Assembly: GCF_903642095.1 (NCBI RefSeq)
Contig: NZ_CAHJWD020000201.1
Span: 1-29,562, forward strand
Direction: 5' to 3'
From: Bathymodiolus brooksi thiotrophic gill symbiont
Lineage (GTDB): Bacteria; Pseudomonadota; Gammaproteobacteria; PS1; Pseudothioglobaceae
DNA: 29,562 nt
Shown piece by piece: positions 16,526-23,972 of this stretch (position 1 is its first letter; each line of letters opens with the position of its first letter). The position numbers and the translations under genes are program-made. A model generated the notes under the pieces. That model saw nothing but the letters and a program-made list of their open reading frames with translations. It searched no databases and had not been told where the DNA came from.

Positions 16526-17330
16526 TCTTATTTTGTTGTTATTGCCGAGTGTTTTGTGGGCAAGTATGGCAATTCAAAACACGCCTATCCTTGGCGGTAT
16601 TGCGGTGATTGATTTTGAAAGCAATCACCACAATCCAAAAGCTTTCTACCACACGACACCTTTGTATGTGCAACACATCAAAAGCAATCATTGGCAAGCA
16701 TTAATTGGCATTCCATTGCTAGAAAAACTCGGAAAAAAGTCCATTACCGTGCAAGGTTTTTCTACACAAACTTTGGATTTTGAAGTTAAAAAATACACTT
16801 ATAAAGAACAGCATATTACCCTAAAAGGAAAAAATAAAAAATATGTCAATCCTAATTTAACACATATAAAACGCATAAAACAAGAACGCCCTATTCTATC
16901 AAAAGCCAGAACTACTTTTTCCACTCAATCCCTATCCAATGGTGTATTTACTCGCCCTGTTGGTGGCATTATTACCAGCCCTTTTGGACTCAAACGCTTT
17001 TATAATGGAGAGGCACGAAGACCACACACAGGACTTGATTACGCAGGCAATACTGGCACACCAGTCAAGGCACCAGCTGATGGCAGAATAATTTTAATAG
17101 GGGAATATTTCTTCAATGGTAAGACAATATTTTTAGACCATGGGCAAGGGTTAATTAGTGCCTATATTCATCTTAATAAACACTTAGTTGAGCAAGGGCA
17201 ATTGGTTAAACAAGGTGAAATTATTGGTGAAATTGGACAAAGTGGACGCTCAACTGGTCCGCACTTACATTGGAGTGTTTACCTTAATCGCACCGCCATA
17301 AATCCAAATTTACTAATGGGTCAAAAATGA
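16503..17330 (+). CDS. Active-type M23 metallopeptidase (LytM domain)
   Basis: A 275-residue secreted peptidoglycan peptidase. Signal peptide at about 1-21 (ending LWAS). The N-terminal domain (about 25-125) may bind wall or regulate. The LytM domain (about 148-272) has all zinc/catalytic residues: His175 and Asp179 in HTGLD, His223, and His254/His256 in GPHLHW. This contrasts with the inactive NlpD-like protein at 6959. The start is TTG at 16503, inside xseA, with GAGGT about 8 bases upstream; it is needed to keep the signal peptide. The substrate bond (cross-link peptide) is inferred from the family. Confidence 0.9.
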   Translation: MKSLKKISLILLLLPSVLWASMAIQNTPILGGIAVIDFESNHHNPKAFYHTTPLYVQHIKSNHWQALIGIPLLEKLGKKSITVQGFSTQTLDFEVKKYTYKEQHITLKGKNKKYVNPNLTHIKRIKQERPILSKARTTFSTQSLSNGVFTRPVGGIITSPFGLKRFYNGEARRPHTGLDYAGNTGTPVKAPADGRIILIGEYFFNGKTIFLDHGQGLISAYIHLNKHLVEQGQLVKQGEIIGEIGQSGRSTGPHLHWSVYLNRTAINPNLLMGQK

Positions 17331-17734
17331 AATCAAATGTCTCTTTATTACGCAGATTAGGTGCCATTACTTATGATATTTTCCTAGCCTTTTCATTGGC
17401 ATTTTTTATTGTCGGCGTTCTTCTTATCTTATTTTTTGAAAAACAAGCACAAATAAATGGCTGGATGTTTTTAGTGTATTTGTTAACCAGTTATTTTTAT
17501 TTTGCTTGGTCGTGGGTTAAAGGCGGGCAGACCCTTGGAATGAAAACTTGGAAATTTCACATTGTGCAAAATAACGGCAAAAACATCACGCATCAACAGG
17601 CGTTCATTCGTTTTATATTATCAATTATGTCATTTTCAGCCGCAGGACTTGGATTCGTCTATCAATTATTCAACAAAGACAATCTCGCCTTACACGACAG
17701 CCTTTCAAACACAAAATTAATAAAAAACCAATGA
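17327..17734 (+). CDS. RDD family membrane protein
   Basis: A 135-residue inner-membrane protein with three hydrophobic segments (about 19-38, 46-64 and 98-115). The RDD signature is relaxed: LLRRLGAITYDIFLAF at the start, and GGQTLGMKTWKFHIV in the middle, then NLALHDSLSNT near the end, all typical. Function of most RDD proteins is unknown; some act in ion or solute homeostasis. ATGA overlaps at both ends place it in an operon between the M23 peptidase and ftsB. Confidence 0.85.
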   Translation: MKSNVSLLRRLGAITYDIFLAFSLAFFIVGVLLILFFEKQAQINGWMFLVYLLTSYFYFAWSWVKGGQTLGMKTWKFHIVQNNGKNITHQQAFIRFILSIMSFSAAGLGFVYQLFNKDNLALHDSLSNTKLIKNQ

Positions 17735-18039
17735 CAAAAAAAAACTTTGACTTTGTCTTTCGATACTGGATTACTCTCGCACTTATCGCTATATTATCAA
17801 TCCTAATCCGTCAAAATTTCTTTATCAATCAATTCCCATCTTCATTAGTGGAAAAGCAAGTAATGGTTGACAAAAATGAGAAAATCAATCACTTATTAGA
17901 GCAACAAAATAAAATAAAATCCCTTGAATTACAGGCAAAAAATGCAGTTGATATGGAAATCTTAGAATCTCAAGTCCGCCACCGCTTTGGCTTAGTTAAA
18001 GAAGGTGAACACTACTATCAAATCACCAAAGCACCATGA
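17731..18039 (+). CDS. ftsB: Cell-division protein FtsB
   Basis: A 102-residue bitopic protein: one membrane helix (about 12-29), then a coiled coil (about 42-75) rich in Glu, Lys and Gln, and a short C-terminal domain (VRHRFGLVKEGEHYYQI) like that of E. coli FtsB. It joins FtsL and FtsQ in the divisome complex; ftsQ is also in this window at 22523. Position directly before ispD-ispF is the standard order in gammaproteobacteria. Overlaps the RDD gene by ATGA. Confidence 0.87.
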   Translation: MTKKNFDFVFRYWITLALIAILSILIRQNFFINQFPSSLVEKQVMVDKNEKINHLLEQQNKIKSLELQAKNAVDMEILESQVRHRFGLVKEGEHYYQITKAP

Positions 18040-18056
18040 CACGCCTGATATCAGCC

Positions 18057-18086
18057 TTGCTTATTGAAAATAAGCATAAGTATAAT
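18057..18086 (+). promoter_or_regulatory. Candidate ispD promoter with an overlapping hairpin
   Basis: -35 TTGCTT (18057-18062), 18 bases, perfect -10 TATAAT (18081-18086). The ATG at 18094 follows after 7 bases, so the transcript would start at or beside it (leaderless type), and no Shine-Dalgarno sequence is present. A perfect inverted repeat GCTTATT (18059-18065) / AATAAGC (18069-18075) covers the spacer and could be an operator or a weak end signal for ftsB. Confidence 0.38.
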
Positions 18087-18093
18087 TTTAAGC

Positions 18094-18789
18094 ATGACTG
18101 AGCAATGTTTTCTTATTGTCCCCGCCAGCGGTGTTGGTGCACGGATGAACGCTAAAAAACCTAAACAATATTTAAGACTGGAGAATGGCTTGAGTGTGCT
18201 TGACCAAGCACTAGAAACTTTATTAGGTATTGTGCAAATTAAGGGCTGTGTGGTGGCTATTGCACAGGATGATATAGAATTTAAAAAATCAACTTTTGCG
18301 AATCACAAAAAATTATTAGCCACTGCCGTTGGCGGTAAACAGCGATTTCACTCGGTTATTTCGGCACTTAATGTGTTACGCCCTTTTGCCAAAGATGAAG
18401 ACTGGGTATTGGTGCATGATGCCGCTAGGCCTTGTGTTAAAGCCAATGAAGTAATAAAATTAATTGAGCAACTCAAAAATAATCCTGTTGGCGGTTTGTT
18501 AGCAACTCAAGTAGTGGATACCATTAAAAAATCTCATGGGAATATTGTTGAAAGCACCTTGGATAGGTCTAAACTTTGGCAGGCGCAAACGCCCCAAATG
18601 TATCGTTTTGGTGTATTATCCAAAGCTTTAAATAATGTGGTGAAAAATAATTTAATGATTACCGATGAAGCGAGCAGTATTGAGCATTTGGGTTTGGAAT
18701 CTGTCTTGGTTTCTGCAAGTAAAAGCAATCTTAAAATAACCACACCAGAGGATTTGGATTTGGCTAACTTTTATCTTAAAAAACTATGA
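18094..18789 (+). CDS. ispD: 2-C-methyl-D-erythritol 4-phosphate cytidylyltransferase
   Basis: Third step of the MEP isoprenoid pathway: transfers CMP from CTP to methylerythritol phosphate. The 231 residues match the family. Nucleotide-binding motif PASGVGARMNAKKPKQYL (about 9-26), VLVHDAARPC in the middle and the ATQVVDTIK and ITTPEDLDLA regions near the end. ATG 18094 is chosen over a TTG at 18064, since MTEQCFLIVPASG is the normal opening. Overlaps ispF by ATGA; the ispDF pair and ftsB keep the E. coli order. Confidence 0.95.
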   Translation: MTEQCFLIVPASGVGARMNAKKPKQYLRLENGLSVLDQALETLLGIVQIKGCVVAIAQDDIEFKKSTFANHKKLLATAVGGKQRFHSVISALNVLRPFAKDEDWVLVHDAARPCVKANEVIKLIEQLKNNPVGGLLATQVVDTIKKSHGNIVESTLDRSKLWQAQTPQMYRFGVLSKALNNVVKNNLMITDEASSIEHLGLESVLVSASKSNLKITTPEDLDLANFYLKKL

Positions 18790-19256
18790 CTAAAACTGGA
18801 CTCGGACAGGATTCACACGCCTTTGATGCCAAAAGTAAGCCGTTAATCTTAGGGGGCATTGTATTCAATCATCCTCAGGGATTAAAAGGCAATAGTGATG
18901 CAGATGTAATTTTGCATTCAATTACCAACGCCATCTCTTCTATTACTGGTGTCAATATATTAGGCACTAAAGCCGATGAACTTTGCCAACAAGGCATTAC
19001 CGACAGTGCACAATATTTAAAATTAGCATTGGATAATTTAGGCGATTGGAAAATTACCCACATTGCCATTGCCATTGAATGCCTAGTGCCTAAAATTACA
19101 CCAAAAATAGAACAACTCAAGGCTAATATTGCCCATTTAACCCACACTCAAGCCAGTGATATTGGCATCACTGCCACCACAGGCGAAGGTTTGACCGCTT
19201 TTGGCAGAGGTGAAGGTATTCAGGTATTGAGCATTATCAGCGTTGCAAAAATATGA
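18786..19256 (+). CDS. ispF: 2-C-methyl-D-erythritol 2,4-cyclodiphosphate synthase, divergent form
   Basis: Next-but-one MEP-pathway step after IspD, releasing CMP to give the cyclic diphosphate. The 156 residues match the family. Metal ligands Asp9, His11 (GQDSHAF) and His44 (ILHSITNA) are present, as is the closing TATTGEGLTAFGRGEGI. Two conserved parts differ: the usual AHSDGD is GNSDAD, and the GDIGxxFPxxD loop is replaced by GTKADELCQQGITDS. So it belongs to a less common sequence subtype but keeps the core. ATGA overlaps with both ispD and murC. Confidence 0.9.
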   Translation: MTKTGLGQDSHAFDAKSKPLILGGIVFNHPQGLKGNSDADVILHSITNAISSITGVNILGTKADELCQQGITDSAQYLKLALDNLGDWKITHIAIAIECLVPKITPKIEQLKANIAHLTHTQASDIGITATTGEGLTAFGRGEGIQVLSIISVAKI

Positions 19257-20662
19257 ATAATTTACGCCATATCTCCAATTTTAGAATTAAACACCTTCAT
19301 TTTATTGGCATAGGTGGCTCAGGTATGAGCGGTATTGCTGAGGTGTTGCACAATCTTGGTTATCGAATTTCAGGATCAGATCTTAACCAAAGTCCTATCA
19401 CTGAACGCTTGCAAAAATTGGGCTGTGAGATTTTTACCACGCATCATCAAGACAATATAAAAAATGCTGATGCAGTGGTGGTTTCCAGTGCTATTAGTGA
19501 AAAAAACCCAGAACTCATTCAGGCACATAAAACCAACATTCCCATTGTCCCCAGAGCGGAAATGTTGGCGGAAATTATGCGTTTTCGCTTTGGCATTGCA
19601 GTGGCAGGCACACATGGAAAAACCACCACCACCAGTTTAATTGCCCATATTTTAAATACCGCTAAACTTGACCCAACTTATATTATCGGTGGTATTTTAA
19701 ATTCTAACGGCATCAATGCAAAACTGGGTGAAAGCGATTACTTGATAGCTGAAGCCGATGAATCTGATGCATCTTTTTTACTACTACAACCAATGCTTAG
19801 CGTTATTACCAATATCGACCAAGACCATATGAGCACTTATAACAATGATTATAAAAAACTCATTGATGCCTTTGTTAGTTTTACTTCCAATCTGCCTTTT
19901 TACGGGGTTTGTGTATTGTGCAGTGATGATGTTGGTGTTAAAAAAATACTGGGTAGCATTCACCGCCCTTTGGTTACCTTTGGTTTTTCTGATGACGCTA
20001 ATATTCAAGCAGTCAATATTAGTCAAACTGATAGAAGAATGCACTTTGAAGTTATTTGCAAACCCAAAAAACAATCTTTTAAAGTTGAACTTAATCTTAT
20101 TGGCAAACACAATATACTTAACACTTTAGCAGCAATAGGTGTGGCTTGTGAATTGGATATTGATAGTAACATTATCCAGCGATCACTAAAAAGTTTCAAA
20201 GGTGTTGCACGCCGTCTTGATTACCACGGCACTCTAACAATTGATAACCAGCAAGTGATTTTATTTGATGATTACGGACATCATCCGAATGAAATTATAG
20301 CCGTGTTTGAAAGCCTGAGAAACACTTATCAAAACAGACGCTTGGTGGTTATTTTCCAACCACATCGCTACACACGAACGCGCGATTTGTTTGATGATTT
20401 TTCACATGCCTTATCCACAGTGGATGCCCTTATTTTGCTCGATATTTATCCTGCCAGCGAACAACCCATTGCCAATATCAACTCCAGCACACTGGCAAAC
20501 AGCATTCGCCAACGCTGCACATTAGACCCAATCGTGGTTAAAAATACCAATGAGGCACTAAAAATATTACCCAATATTGTTAACAATGATGATGTGGTGC
20601 TAACTCTTGGTGCTGGCGATATTCATACTTTAATTGGGTTGCTAACAAATGCTAAACCATAA
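19253..20662 (+). CDS. murC: UDP-N-acetylmuramate-L-alanine ligase
   Basis: Adds L-alanine to UDP-MurNAc, the first amino-acid step of the peptidoglycan stem. The 469 residues match the family. N-terminal UDP-binding motif GIGGSGMSGIAEVL (19-32), ATP P-loop GTHGKTTTT (119-127), AEADESDASF and TNIDQDHM in the central domain, and DDYGHHPNEI and FQPHRYTRT in the C-terminal domain. The operon order ispF-murC is unusual: murC is normally inside the dcw cluster after murG. Here the dcw block seems to have been joined to ftsB-ispDF. Overlaps murB by 14 bases. Confidence 0.96.
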   Translation: MNNLRHISNFRIKHLHFIGIGGSGMSGIAEVLHNLGYRISGSDLNQSPITERLQKLGCEIFTTHHQDNIKNADAVVVSSAISEKNPELIQAHKTNIPIVPRAEMLAEIMRFRFGIAVAGTHGKTTTTSLIAHILNTAKLDPTYIIGGILNSNGINAKLGESDYLIAEADESDASFLLLQPMLSVITNIDQDHMSTYNNDYKKLIDAFVSFTSNLPFYGVCVLCSDDVGVKKILGSIHRPLVTFGFSDDANIQAVNISQTDRRMHFEVICKPKKQSFKVELNLIGKHNILNTLAAIGVACELDIDSNIIQRSLKSFKGVARRLDYHGTLTIDNQQVILFDDYGHHPNEIIAVFESLRNTYQNRRLVVIFQPHRYTRTRDLFDDFSHALSTVDALILLDIYPASEQPIANINSSTLANSIRQRCTLDPIVVKNTNEALKILPNIVNNDDVVLTLGAGDIHTLIGLLTNAKP

Positions 20663-21485
20663 TGAGCCGATGAGCAAACACTGCTCACTCAGAGCGGGTG
20701 GCGAGGCACAAGATTTTTTCATCCCCAATACGCTTAATGATTTGTCTCATTTCTTAAAAAACAACCAAAAACCTATCTTAATGTTGGGATTGGGCAGTAA
20801 TTTACTGGTTCGTGACAAAGGCTTTGCAGGCGTTGTTATTAAACTTACCCAACTTAATCAACTGACTATAGTAAACAATATTATTCAAGCAGGTGCAGGG
20901 GTAACGCTGGCAAAACTGTCTCGGTTTTGCCAATCTCAAGAGTTAAACGGTGCTGAATTTTTGAGTGCCATTCCCGGAAATATCGGCGGTGCATTGGCGA
21001 TGAATGCAGGTGCGTTTGGCTCAGAATTTTGGTCTATGGTTGATTCTGTCGCCACTATCAATACTGTAGGCGAAGTGTTTAAACGCGATGCCACCGAATT
21101 TGATATTGCTTATCGGCAAGTAACTCCCCATCATCAAAATGAGTATTTTATCGGAGCAAACTTGAGATTGGCACCAACAGATAAGCAGCAGAATATCAAG
21201 GCTTTACTCAAAAAACGCAATGATTTACAGCCGATTGGATTGCCAAGTTGTGGCAGTGTCTTTAAAAATCCGCCAAATCATCACGCCGCAAAACTCATTC
21301 AGGAAAGTAACTTAAAGGGTTTTTGCATTGGCAATGCCTGTGTCTCTGACAAACATGCCAATTTTATTATCAATCAAGGTAAGGCGACAGCAAGCGACAT
21401 TGAACACTTGATTAAACACATTCAACAAACTGTAAAATCTAACTTTAACATTGATTTAGAAACTGAAGTGATAATAATAGGCTAG
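20649..21485 (+). CDS. murB: UDP-N-acetylenolpyruvoylglucosamine reductase
   Basis: FAD enzyme reducing UDP-GlcNAc-enolpyruvate to UDP-MurNAc, the step before MurC. At 278 residues it is the short (type II) form, lacking the extra loop of E. coli MurB (342). FAD-binding motifs LGLGSNLLVRD (46-56) and SAIPGNIGGALAMNAGAFG; catalytic Ser in SCGSVFKNP and the final Glu in ETEVIIIG. It starts within murC, so it is translationally linked. A strong hairpin terminator follows directly. Confidence 0.95.
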   Translation: MLNHNEPMSKHCSLRAGGEAQDFFIPNTLNDLSHFLKNNQKPILMLGLGSNLLVRDKGFAGVVIKLTQLNQLTIVNNIIQAGAGVTLAKLSRFCQSQELNGAEFLSAIPGNIGGALAMNAGAFGSEFWSMVDSVATINTVGEVFKRDATEFDIAYRQVTPHHQNEYFIGANLRLAPTDKQQNIKALLKKRNDLQPIGLPSCGSVFKNPPNHHAAKLIQESNLKGFCIGNACVSDKHANFIINQGKATASDIEHLIKHIQQTVKSNFNIDLETEVIIIG

Positions 21486-21492
21486 ACAAAAG

Positions 21493-21519
21493 AACGCCCA
21501 TGATAAGCATGGGCGTTTT
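21493..21519 (+). terminator. Terminator after murB
   Basis: AACGCCCATG (21493-21502) and CATGGGCGTT (21508-21517), a perfect 10-base-pair stem with ATAAG loop, followed by a short T-run (TTTT, 21516-21519). It ends the ftsB/ispD-to-murB unit 8 bases after the murB stop. Confidence 0.75.
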
Positions 21520-21551
21520 ACCAACGGCATTACTTTGCCCAAATAACGCAG

Positions 21552-21579
21552 TTGGGTGCTATTAATAGGACATTAAAAT
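21552..21579 (+). promoter_or_regulatory. Candidate promoter of ddl-ftsQ
   Basis: -35 TTGGGT (21552-21557), 16 bases, -10 TAAAAT (21574-21579). Predicted start about 21586; ddl ATG at 21607 with AGGAAA upstream. The -35 can pair with an earlier CCCAA, a possible regulatory fold. Confidence 0.35.
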
Positions 21580-21606
21580 AAGAGTGACAAAAAAAACATT
21601 AGGAAA

Positions 21607-22530
21607 ATGGCAAATACAATAAAACAACACACCCAACCTTTAAAAGGGCAAAAAATCGCCGTATTAATGGGGGGCAATTCAGCCGAAAGAGAGATTTCCC
21701 TAAATAGCGGTAATGCCGTTTATGAGGCGTTAAAAAACCAAGGCATTAACTGCTTTAAATTTGACTGGCAAGGTGATAATTTAGACCAACTTTGGCAACA
21801 AGAATTTGACAAGGCTTTTATCGTTCTACACGGTCGTGGCGGTGAAGATGGCTACATTCAGCAACAACTGGAAAACCACCAACTTACTTACACAGGCTCA
21901 AACACCAACGCCTCTGAACAATGTATGAACAAAGCCACAACAAAAACAATTTGGGCACAACATAGCTTGCCACTATCCCCTTCTATTTTGGCTAAAATGG
22001 GTAGCGATATACCTGAAATTGATTTTCCACTACCTTGGGCAGTTAAGCCGATTCTTGAAGGATCTAGCATAGGTATTAGCAAAGTAAATAATATTGATGC
22101 ACTGGAGGAAGCGCTCACATTGGCATTCAAATATGACAACACTGCATTGATTGAACAATGGATTGAAGGCAATGAATACACGGTTTCCATTCTAAATGGC
22201 AAGGCATTGCCAATTATTCAAATTAAAACAGAGCGTAAATTTTATGACTACGAATCAAAATACCATTCTAACAACACCCAATATTTACACCCCTGCGGAC
22301 TGTCAAATGCAGATGAGCAGCAACTACAAACAATCGCCCTACAGGCATTTACTGTGATGAATGCCAAAACTTGGGGGCGAGTTGATTTCATTTTAGATAA
22401 AAACAATACCCCTTATTTATTAGAAATTAACACCGTGCCCGGTATGACCTCTCACTCGTTGGTGCCAATGGCTGCCAAAATGGCTGGGCTAAGTTTTAAC
22501 CAACTGGTTTTAGAGATTCTCAATGATTAA
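21607..22530 (+). CDS. ddl: D-alanine-D-alanine ligase
   Basis: ATP-grasp enzyme joining two D-alanines for the peptidoglycan stem. The 307 residues match DdlB-type proteins. Motifs: VLMGGNSAEREISLNSG (19-35), LHGRGGEDG, the lysine-containing PWAVKPILEGSSIGIS, EQWIEGNEYTVSIL, and the metal/product region GRVDFI, LEINTVPGMTSHSLVP. AGGAAA lies before the ATG. It overlaps ftsQ by 8 bases. The murC-murB-ddl-ftsQ order is the classic dcw order, though a terminator now splits murB from ddl. Confidence 0.96.
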   Translation: MANTIKQHTQPLKGQKIAVLMGGNSAEREISLNSGNAVYEALKNQGINCFKFDWQGDNLDQLWQQEFDKAFIVLHGRGGEDGYIQQQLENHQLTYTGSNTNASEQCMNKATTKTIWAQHSLPLSPSILAKMGSDIPEIDFPLPWAVKPILEGSSIGISKVNNIDALEEALTLAFKYDNTALIEQWIEGNEYTVSILNGKALPIIQIKTERKFYDYESKYHSNNTQYLHPCGLSNADEQQLQTIALQAFTVMNAKTWGRVDFILDKNNTPYLLEINTVPGMTSHSLVPMAAKMAGLSFNQLVLEILND

Positions 22531-23293
22531 AAAACGCAATAGTCGTTACAATAAACGCAAAAAATTATCAGCCAAGCCGATTAAATTACTTATCAAAAGT
22601 TTAGTGGTTCTTATTATGCTAAATCTTGGGGCGTGGGGCGCTAAAAGAGTCGTAAATACAGGTTTTTTCAAGGCAGAAATTAAATGGCAAATTGACAACA
22701 AACTGCCTATGACTCAAATAATGCTGGAAAAGTCCATACATCCATTGATTAAAAACGAATACCAACTCAACATCAATGAAATTAAACAAGCATTAGAAAA
22801 TCAACCATGGATTGCCAAAGTGTCCATCACCGCTGATCCATTGTTTTTTAACCGCATTAAAATTAACATCGACTCTCAACAAATCGCCATGCGTTGGGAA
22901 AATATAGACTGTAAAACAAACAACAAACCCAATTGCACAGGATATATATCCAATAATGGCGAGTTGTTTATACCTAAGAAAATAACTGCCTCTGATGTAG
23001 TATTGGCACGCACTAAAATAGATCGGGAAACCATCACTTTACTTTATCAAAACTATCAAGAATACCAAAAAATAACAGGAGAAATGTTAATTAAATCATT
23101 CTCTAAAACACACATTGAGCAGCTCACATTTGAGCCTGATATTAAAGTGATTTTAGGCTATCAACAGCAACAGCAACGATTGGTGCGTTTTCTAAAAGCC
23201 TACAAAGAACTTAAAAAGAAAATATCACGCAAGAAATTAAACAAATCCACCTTTGATATGCGCTACCCAAAAGGCTTTACTTTGAAACATTAG
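22523..23293 (+). CDS. ftsQ: Cell-division protein FtsQ
   Basis: A 256-residue bitopic divisome protein. Very basic cytoplasmic start (KKRNSRYNKRKK), one membrane helix (about 24-44), then a POTRA domain (about 48-115, ending with NEIKQALENQPWIAKVSI and RIKINI) and a beta domain (GYISNNGELFIP; TFDMRYPKGF at the end). FtsQ binds FtsB (this window) and FtsL. In most relatives ftsA and ftsZ follow; here a leftward gene does, with a 17-base overlap, so the dcw cluster is cut at this point. Confidence 0.93.
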   Translation: MIKKRNSRYNKRKKLSAKPIKLLIKSLVVLIMLNLGAWGAKRVVNTGFFKAEIKWQIDNKLPMTQIMLEKSIHPLIKNEYQLNINEIKQALENQPWIAKVSITADPLFFNRIKINIDSQQIAMRWENIDCKTNNKPNCTGYISNNGELFIPKKITASDVVLARTKIDRETITLLYQNYQEYQKITGEMLIKSFSKTHIEQLTFEPDIKVILGYQQQQQRLVRFLKAYKELKKKISRKKLNKSTFDMRYPKGFTLKH

Positions 23294-23972
23294 ATTGAGT
23301 GATTAACTGATAACACAACGCCAAACTAATTAATGTCCAATAAAAAAGAATCACTTTAACTACCAAACTAATCACACTGGGCAGTCCGATACTGTATATT
23401 AAAAAATTTATCGCTGTTGCACTCAATAACGGCAATATAATCTGTAAAAAGAATAAGTTTATTTGCGTAATAACGCTTATTTCCCACTTAAATTTCAACG
23501 GCTGATCGGTGGCGATATTGATAAAATTCAATGAAATGGGGATAAGAAAAAAAGAAGCCACCAAGTGTATCCACATAAAGTTAGTAAGCAACATTGGCAC
23601 ACCTGTTACCAAATTAATAAAAAAAGTTAGCCCAACAAAGCCAACAATTTGCCGTAACTTAAAAATCGGCATCCATGACACACTTTGAGCACCAAAAATC
23701 ACCAATCGATACATATTAATTGATAAACTAGCAAATCCGTATAAAGACAATAGTAAATAAATAAAAAGATTACTAGGAAGCTGAATATCTTCAGGTTTTA
23801 GCGTATTTTCTTTCTTCAAAATATCCGCTAATTCAATAATTTCAGTAAACAAACTTAATAACGGCAACGACAATAATAACGGCAAAATTGACACCTCAAT
23901 AATCTTTTTCCAATGCGTTAAGGCAAAGGCAAAACTGGTGAGGATAATTTTATTAACAGGTAATTGATTCAT
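23277..23972 (-). CDS. Unknown polytopic membrane protein
   Basis: Not recognised. The 231 residues have about six hydrophobic segments (roughly 25-44, 68-88, 110-128, 130-150, 168-188 and 195-218) and few charged residues. There are no cysteines or histidines clusters, enzyme motifs or transporter signatures. It overlaps the upstream MltD-like gene by an ATGA-type junction (23969-23972), so the two are probably co-translated, and converges on ftsQ with a 17-base overlap. A role near the cell envelope is possible from context only. Confidence 0.75.
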   Translation of the reverse strand: MNQLPVNKIILTSFAFALTHWKKIIEVSILPLLLSLPLLSLFTEIIELADILKKENTLKPEDIQLPSNLFIYLLLSLYGFASLSINMYRLVIFGAQSVSWMPIFKLRQIVGFVGLTFFINLVTGVPMLLTNFMWIHLVASFFLIPISLNFINIATDQPLKFKWEISVITQINLFFLQIILPLLSATAINFLIYSIGLPSVISLVVKVILFYWTLISLALCYQLITQSNVSK

